64,000 nucleotides of DNA, taken from positions 1 through 64,000 of the forward strand of contig QLIY01000097.1 of assembly GCA_003260075.1 (NCBI GenBank), in the 5' to 3' direction. The translations under genes and the position numbers were made by a program. This document shows, in pieces, positions 57,438-64,000 of this stretch (position 1 is the first letter of the stretch; each line of letters starts with the position of its first letter). A model generated the notes under the pieces. The model had not been told where the DNA came from. It was given only the letters and a program-made list of their open reading frames with translations, and ran no database searches. The stretch is from Phallusia mammillata. Its lineage: Eukaryota; Chordata; Ascidiacea; Phlebobranchia; Ascidiidae.

Positions 57438-58780
57438 CTTTCGGGACCTGTCCACACAATCGTCCCTCAATTTTGCCAAACGATGGAGTGCCAATATATC
57501 AAAGTACCAACTTTGTGATGCTAATTTTTCAACAACTGAGCGTATTAGTTCTTATGCAGGATAATGTTAAACAAAAACTAACGACCTCATAGAAAATTAA
57601 ACACAAACGCACGATCATTTGACAGCCCTTAAACCCAACGAAGCTTAGCAAGTTGAACAAAGATGCAAAAAACGACTGAAAAGAGGTTCATTTTTCAAGT
57701 AACATTGAATGGCAATGCTCGTATTACCAGCAGAAGCTGATTTGAAATATCCATGATCATATGATACACACAATTTAAGTGTAGTAACTGAATGAAACAC
57801 CTTTCGTTTAATTTTCGTTACACAACATTCAATGCAAAGCAAGGCGAGACAAAGATGCTTTGCACAAAATTCAATTGCAAAACTATCTATGACTTTAGGA
57901 GTGCAGCCATCAAAACAAATCGTGCAACCTAATTCAACGAACTGTTTGACGCCGCGTGAAGAAAGGCTAGACTCATAACCCTTGCACACCACAGCTTGAC
58001 CAGGCCAGGTCGAAGTGCCCGCGGCTGCGCAACGTTAACAGTTTGCACAAAGCAGAAAGTTTCGATTGCTAAACTGGTGGTTGTTCTTGTCGTGTCAATG
58101 TATTTAACAGACATAAATTGAGCCAGATTTCAATTATACGAGCGTTAAAGTAAAGGTAACTCAACAATAGATGTAATACAGAATACAGGACAGATAGATA
58201 TCCCCAGTGTTGTTTTTTCGTTTACATCTGCGATTAACAATTGAATACATATGGGTACACGAATGTAGATCAGGACTTGACATACGCGATGCGAACGACA
58301 TGTACACTGTAGCGAAAACATGATAAAACATAGTATTCTTAACCAGGGGGTACTTGTATGCCCTGAGAGTGCGACGCGAGGATTTGAAAAGGAACTATTA
58401 AATAGGATGTAAGGTTTGTAAGGTTTAAATATTGATTTTAAACATTTTCACAAAACGCTAAACTGCTACTATCTTACTTAATAGTAAATTTTCACTACAA
58501 TTCCATATGGCTTTCATTGCACACGCGGGCCAGGAAGTAGTTGAAATGTTCGAGGCTAGTAAAGTTTAAAAACACTGGGCACAAATGTGCTTAACGCCTT
58601 TTGCTGCCTAAACAAAATGCTGTGACATCCAGTTCCACAACACGTGTAAATCAAAAGCTCGCCGGAGACTTAAAGCTAGAAAATCACGAGTAATGGTTGT
58701 TTAACACAGTACAATATCAAGTGCTGAGCCTCGCTAACACATATCAGTTTACATGCAGGATTATATTTCTAATCAAAACA
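57438..58780. other. Spacer between sulfotransferase genes 5 and 6
   Basis: 1.3 kb in which I see no gene and no recognisable repeat. The minus-strand frame at 57645-57992 has no family signature. Confidence 0.45.
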
Positions 58781-60542
58781 ATGAAAGTAATTTTGGCTGG
58801 ATATCCTAAAACTGGCACCAAAACAATGGTTGCTGTATTCACAATGCTTGGGTACAACACATACGATTACATGGAGAATTACTTTTACCTGCACAAGGAG
58901 TAGATGAAGATATTTGATGGTTCAGCAACTAATGAAGACATCAGAGAGATGTTTGATGGTGTTGATGCTCTGACAGACGCACCAGTATATGTATATTGGG
59001 AAGAACTGCACCAAGCTTTTCCTGAAGCAAAGGTAATGATACTGTCATATTTTGATGCCTGTTTTCTTGAGATAATATAATCTACAATAATTTTCGATTC
59101 CGAACCGTTATTGTTGGACTCATACTAACAAACTACGTTTTTATTCGCGGCACCTTTCGCAGATTCAAAACACCCAGATATGTTGGTAAATTACAAGTTT
59201 TAACCTGCAAATATGTGACGAGTAACACTGCGTTTTTTAAAAAAAGGTAAAAATGAGGTTTTGGCATTGCACACCCACATTTTGTCATCAAGCAATATAA
59301 CATAGAATGGTGTACTTTGTGAATTAAATATCTAGTATCGCGCCTCAGTGGTTGAAACGCACTGCTTTTAGTATTCTAGTTGATTAATTATTATCAACAA
59401 TCGAAGATTTTGTTTTTAGATCATTCTCACAATAAGAGACGAAGACTCTTGGTACAAAAGTCAATTGAGGCAAGTTGAAGTTGAAAACACAAGCTATGTT
59501 GTGTGGCTTTTCAACTCAGTCTTTCCACAAGGGTTGATAAGACGCCCCTACACACTTCACATAGGTATTTAAAAGTTGATAAAGGTACTAGTAGCATGGC
59601 AAGGATGGAAACGTTTAAAATGCAAACTTATATGTTAATGGCAGCAAGCGATTTAAATGCGACATGTGTAAATGAGATTTTGCTGTATTTGTTTTTCATT
59701 GAACTATCACATGTTGTTTTTACATAAATGAAGTCAGCTAAAAAACCTAAAGCCAATAATGTCCTTTCAGCAAGATTCTATGGAGAATATTCCAAATGGC
59801 CTTCATCAACAATCCGACTTCATCATGAAAAAATTCTTCGTTCCCTTTATAGGGAACACAACGATTACGTAATCAGGGTAAAATCATTTCATTGTGCCAT
59901 TGAAAAGTTTTATATAGCACAGAGTTAAAAGCGGGCCCAGATTCTTAAACAAAAACGCCAGCCCGAATTAGGCCTAAAAGTCAGTTTAACCAATTGAAAA
60001 TTAGGAGAAAAACTTAACGTTGGACAAGCACGAACTCGGACCAAAAACTTTGATACAAAACATAAAGATAAAAAAGTTGAAAAATCCCAATATTTTTCTT
60101 ACAATTCTTTCGATTGTTTGACCTATAGGGTCATTGACTGCTACAATCTTACATTAACTCCTATGCACGTTTGAGTATACTTGCAGTTCCCATGATGCAA
60201 AGCTTAAGTAATATTCATAAAACTTTTCAGAAAACACCCAAAGACAAGCTGTTGGTCTACAAAGTATCGGAAGGCTGGAAACCCTTATGTGAATTTCTGA
60301 AAGTTGATATTCCAGATAAACCATTTCCTCACAAGAACAAGAATGGAGATATCTTTCAGGAATGGGTGAAAACCAACAAAATCGTTCAGAACTTTATACT
60401 AGAGGGCGCAATATCTGTAATTTTGATGTCTGCCTTCACAGGATATCTGGGATACAAGTTTTACAAATCAAGTTTCGGTAAAAAAGTGTTTTCATGGATT
60501 TCAGAGACTATGTTGAAGTCTAGAAGATACTTACCGTCGTAA
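58781..60542 (+). pseudogene. Sulfotransferase-like gene 6 with one in-frame stop
   Basis: Exons 58781-59032, 59420-59564, 59771-59877, 60231-60542. All lengths (252, 145, 107, 312), phases and splice sites are those of gene 5. Codon 41 is TAG (58901-58903), where every paralogue has TGG in the string HKEWMKIFDGS, a single G-to-A change. Everything else is open for 271 codons. PAPS loop AGYPKTGTKT, the canonical PKTGT form; exon 2 has ILTIRDEDSWYKS; exon 4 has LLVYKVSEGWKPLC and anchor ISVILMSAFTGYLGYKFYK. It may be a segregating null allele, a very young pseudogene, or a sequencing error. Confidence 0.83.
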
Positions 60543-61469
60543 ATTTTCAGCGATTGCAGAGTAATTTTTGTTAACTTTTAACAACGAGGTTTGTTGTAGC
60601 GCGAGAATTTTCTTCGTCGATTTTGTTACTTACCTTTGGAACAGTTTTTTTGTTACTACCCGTTTTTTATCAACTGATCACAGCAGTTCTCTGGGACAAT
60701 TAAATACGTCTTCATATACTCAGACCTTATGTACAAGAACACTAACGATGAATAATTTGCTTTGATCATGAAACAGTACTGATGATTCTAAGTAACAATT
60801 AGGACTTCAAAAGCAGAAATATATTAACTGACATATCACAAAATGTTTGTTTTTAAAAAAACATTACTTGTAATAAATGCAGTTGCTTACTTGAATACTG
60901 CCTTGGTATGTGGACTGCGCACATATCGAAGCGTAAAGCACACCCGGATTGCTAAAAACGTAAAAACAAGTTCTTTTTAAGTTCAATCAAATTATCGGAC
61001 AAATCATTTAAAAAAGCCATGTTCACCAACACACAACAACGGTGTAGCAATTAGCATCGAAGTTATTCATCAATGGTGGCCCTCTAGGTTTTGGTGCCTC
61101 AAATATACAAACGTTGTGCAGCTATTTATATCTTGGTAGATAGTAGCGTAATTGTGCCACACTGAGCGAAATAAACTTAACCCAAATGCAATATTGGTTC
61201 TGGGAAAATATGACACACAAAACGTCCTCCTCAGGCTAGCAAATTAAGCTGTGTCGTGCCGAACGTTTGGCGAAAACAGGAAAAAGGCAAATCGTGCTTT
61301 AGATCAACGCGCTTGGACAACAAGTTAAATTGCTCGCCCGAAGCAAAGCGATCGGTGTGAAACTGCTCCGTTAGAATGTAGTTACTTGGGCTTTGTAAAT
61401 GTTAGTGGGTGGTGCAATATTTTGTTTCTAGATTAAAAAGTTTCCAAAGTTGGTTTGCCTGGTACAAAC
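60543..61469. other. Spacer between sulfotransferase genes 6 and 7
   Basis: No gene. Two parts recur after gene 7: 60540-60710 resembles 63545-63715, and 61255-61340 resembles 63820-63905, so this spacer was copied as part of a larger unit. Confidence 0.6.
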
Positions 61470-63266
61470 ATGAAAGTGATATTAGCTGGTTATCCCAAAA
61501 CTGGCACCAAAACAATGGCTGCTGCTTTTACGATGCTTGGATTTAACAATTATGATTACATGGAAAATTACTTCTACCTGCACAAGGAATGGATGAAGAT
61601 ATTTGATGGTTCAGCAACTAATGAAGACATCAGAAGGATGTTTGATGGTGTTGATTCTCTGACAGATGCACCAACTTGTATATACTGGGAAGAATTGCAA
61701 GAGACCTTTCCTGAAGCAAAGGTAGATAGTTATATTAACCACAAGTGCAAGGGTTTCGCAGCTGTTTCCTAATTGTATGTGACTTGTGGTGATTTGATAA
61801 AAATGATAACTGAAAAATGCTACTTTACATATCGAAAAACAATATTGAATTACCATTACTTTTTTGACAATAAGGACAACATAAAAAAGTTTGTGAAGCG
61901 AAGTTGTGTTCACAGTCCAGTTTGTTTTAAAGTGTACGAGGGTATTTTTACCAAATAAAAAGCTGTATTTTAACCAAGCAAAATTTGCAGATTATTCTTA
62001 CAACCAGGGACGAAGATTCGTGGTACAAAAGTTTAATAAACCAGTTCGAAACCGGAAACGCAAGCTTTTTGGCGTGGATCATATGCGTTATTTCACCACA
62101 AAGCATACTCAGATTGTCGTACAGCTGTCACGTGCTCGGTAAATAAGAGGTTTTATGTTGCATGCACATGTAGGCAAGGATTTTGTGGTTTGTGAAAACA
62201 CAAGGCGTATGAATGAATAACCGTTGTACTTATGTTGTATGTTTGCTGCATAGTTGTTGTATTTCAAGTTTCTGTTTGTTACATAATACCATTTTTTCTA
62301 ATTATTATATGTTTGTGAGGCTATACAATAGTAATACAGTTTGTAGTGTGTTTGTTAACACAGGACGGTTCTTTGGGGACCATGCTGGATGGCCTTCCTT
62401 TAAACTTCGACCGTTTCACGAGAAAGTCCAACGCGCACTTTTTAGACAACACAACTACAATGTGCTGAAGGTAAGTATACAACCCTGAAGTAAAAATCCA
62501 ATTGAACCCAGTTTACATTCGAACGATAGCTGGTTGCAGTAGCAGATTTTAAATTAATTTAAGAAACCATAATTTTAATACGTTTAATGATCAAACTAAC
62601 GGCCCAAGTATACGTAAAGAATTTTCATTAAATTAAAAACTTATCTACCAGAATTGAAAACATCTTGCAGACGTTACAACAAACGCTGTAGTCATCATCA
62701 GTGCAGGTTGTTTAGCGATTGTTAAAACGTATTTCATACATACATGTTTTCTGGCAGTCTTAATTAAGTGTATAGTGTTTCTAACTTATTTATTTTGTTA
62801 TTTTAATAACGTTGTGATATAACCTTAATGTACAAAAGTGAAAACGCTTACCAGCGATATAAAAAGGCACCTATTAAATATTCATGAATAAAAATATATG
62901 ATAACATTATGTGAAAGGTTATTTTTATTTGATTGATAAGATTTAAATTTGCAGAAAGCACCAAAGGACAAGTTGTTGGTTTACAACGTATCGGAAGGCT
63001 GGGAGCCCTTGTGTGAATTTCTAGGCGTAGAAATACCGGATAAACCATTTCCTCACAAGAACAAAGACGCGGGAGTTATGAAGGAGATGGCACAAAACAA
63101 TAAAGTTGTGCAAAGACTTCTGTTAGAAGGAGTTATTTCACTTTCAGTAGTCACAGTATTAGTTGGATATGCTGGCTACAAGTTTTGCAAATCGGACGCA
63201 TGCAGTAAACTTGTAAGCTGGGTTTCCGAAAATGTGAATTCATTGCGAAACGCTGATATACTTTAA
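61470..63266 (+). CDS. Sulfotransferase-like protein with C-terminal anchor, gene 7
   Basis: Exons 61470-61721, 61991-62138, 62364-62470, 62955-63266; 272 residues. Exon 2 is one codon longer (148 nt) than in the paralogues and its second half is strongly diverged (LAWIICVISPQSILRL). PAPS loop AGYPKTGTKT; ILTTRDEDSWYKS; exon 3 has RFFGDHAGWPSF; exon 4 has LLVYNVSEGWEPLC, PFPHKNK and an anchor segment ISLSVVTVLVGYAGYKF. It lies at the end of the visible array. An upstream in-frame ATG (61455) is not conserved in the family. Confidence 0.86.
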
Positions 63267-63384
63267 TATTGTAAATTACTGATTTGATAATGAAATGTTT
63301 GCAAAGAGTTTCGTATGTCTTATTTAACACGAAATTTACGATGTAAAATGTAGATGAGGAATGAGCCAAAACCAAGAACATCGT

Positions 63385-63545
63385 TCAGAAATTTATACTA
63401 GAGGATGCAATATATGTAATATGTATGTCTGCCTTTGCAAGATATCTTGAGTACAAGTAAAACAAATAAAGTTTCTGCAAAAACGTGTATTATGGATTTC
63501 AGAAACTATGTTGGACTCTAGAATATATTTACATTCGTACATTTG
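63385..63545 (+). pseudogene. Relic of a sulfotransferase last exon
   Basis: About 160 bases match the end of exon 4 of gene 6: AACCAAGAACATCGTTCAGAA, ATACTAGAGG, ATGTCTGCCTTTGC and GATTTCAGAAACTATGTTGG are recognisable, with many substitutions and a stop in the anchor region. No upstream exons precede it. Together with the sequence that follows, it is the copy of the segment between genes 6 and 7. Confidence 0.8.
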
Positions 63546-64000
63546 AGCGAATGCAGAGTAATTTCTGTGCATTTTACAAGTTTCGTTGAGTTAAGTACGA
63601 GTTTTGTTGAACGACGTGGCGCGAAAATTCCGGTTGACCTATTTCAAAATCTACATTTTTGGCAATTCCTTTTCAACAACTGACCTCAGTAGTTCTTAGG
63701 GAGAATATTAAACAACAGGGAAAAACCCCAACCTTTGGTACACAGCTCATTGTTACTATACAACACAAAGCAAAGACGTGTTTTGGTGTTTAACATAACC
63801 AATTGCTAGCTACGTCGTGCGGAACGTATGGCGGAGACAGGAAAGAAGGCAATTCGTGCCTTCGATTAACGCGCTTGGGCAACCAGTTAAATTGCCTGCC
63901 TGAAGCAACATCAGCTCGGTAATGGCAACATCAGCTCGGTAATGATGTAAATACATGGGCATTGTAGGAGAGGTATCAGCAATAGGCAGTTTTTCTATGA
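63546..64000 (+). repeat. Copy of the spacer upstream of sulfotransferase gene 7
   Basis: 63545-63715 matches 60540-60710, and 63820-63905 matches 61255-61340 (shared AACGCGCTTGG and AGTTAAATTGC). In the first copy this leads into gene 7 about 130 bases later, so another gene should start just right of the window. Confidence 0.65.

Noticed and set aside
57645-57992. 115-residue minus-strand open frame with many Cys
   Set aside because: Cys spacing does not match the families here, it has no signal peptide or splice partners, and it may be chance in 1.3 kb of spacer.
1-64000. CRISPR arrays, operons or bacterial genes
   Set aside because: All supported genes have spliceosomal introns, and no array of direct repeats with unique spacers is present.

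Overview
This is animal genomic DNA: AT-rich, with compact multi-exon genes, GT-AG introns of about 80 bp to 2 kb, families of secreted Cys-rich proteins, and many short non-autonomous DNA transposons. The clearest single-copy gene is a 190-codon neuronal calcium sensor 1 (NCS-1/frequenin). Gene compactness, lineage-specific expansion of secreted recognition domains and the repeat style suggest an invertebrate chordate, most likely an ascidian such as Ciona. That assignment is inference from style, not from a database match.

Layout. (1) 1.2-7.9 kb, + strand: two tandem four-exon genes for secreted proteins with an H-type-lectin-like domain followed by a Cys/Trp-rich C-terminal domain. (2) 8.6-31.5 kb: four nine-exon genes (A to D) plus one relic of a secreted family with the order signal peptide, Ly6/uPAR-like domain, one sushi/CCP domain, degenerate von Willebrand A domain. 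A (-) and B (+) are head to head; C and D are both (-), and relic E lies between them. Between B and C is a + strand gene for an LCCL-LCCL-EGF-EGF-C-type-lectin protein whose first LCCL exon is interrupted by an 81-base poly-C tract. (3) 31.5-37.2 kb: no convincing gene; repeats and duplicated blocks separated by poly-G. (4) 37.2-41.2 kb, - strand: NCS-1, intact. (5) 43.8-63.5 kb, + strand: a tandem array of seven four-exon sulfotransferase-like genes (PAPS-binding P-loop family, each with a C-terminal hydrophobic anchor). Five have an open frame, one carries a single in-frame stop, one is a clear pseudogene, and a terminal relic plus a duplicated promoter predict another copy beyond the right edge.

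How the genes relate. The first 31 kb is a cluster of secreted recognition-type proteins (lectin-like, Ly6, CCP, vWA, LCCL, C-type lectin), a mix that fits innate immunity, allorecognition or gamete/matrix interaction; the function is not shown by sequence. The CCP exon of the four LU-CCP-vWA genes is nearly identical while neighbouring exons differ, which suggests gene conversion. The sulfotransferase array shows the same birth-and-death pattern.

Assembly quality. Fifteen poly-C or poly-G runs (mostly 10-12 bases, three of 59-81) occur here, and most separate two slightly different copies of the same local sequence. All runs left of 29.5 kb are C and all runs right of 32.2 kb are G. Single N characters at 13574, 41888 and 44911 sit between similar duplicates. 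These look like joins between unmerged haplotype contigs rather than biology, and several small duplications listed here should be read that way. Coordinates of exons were worked out by hand from splice sites, phase and paralogue alignment.
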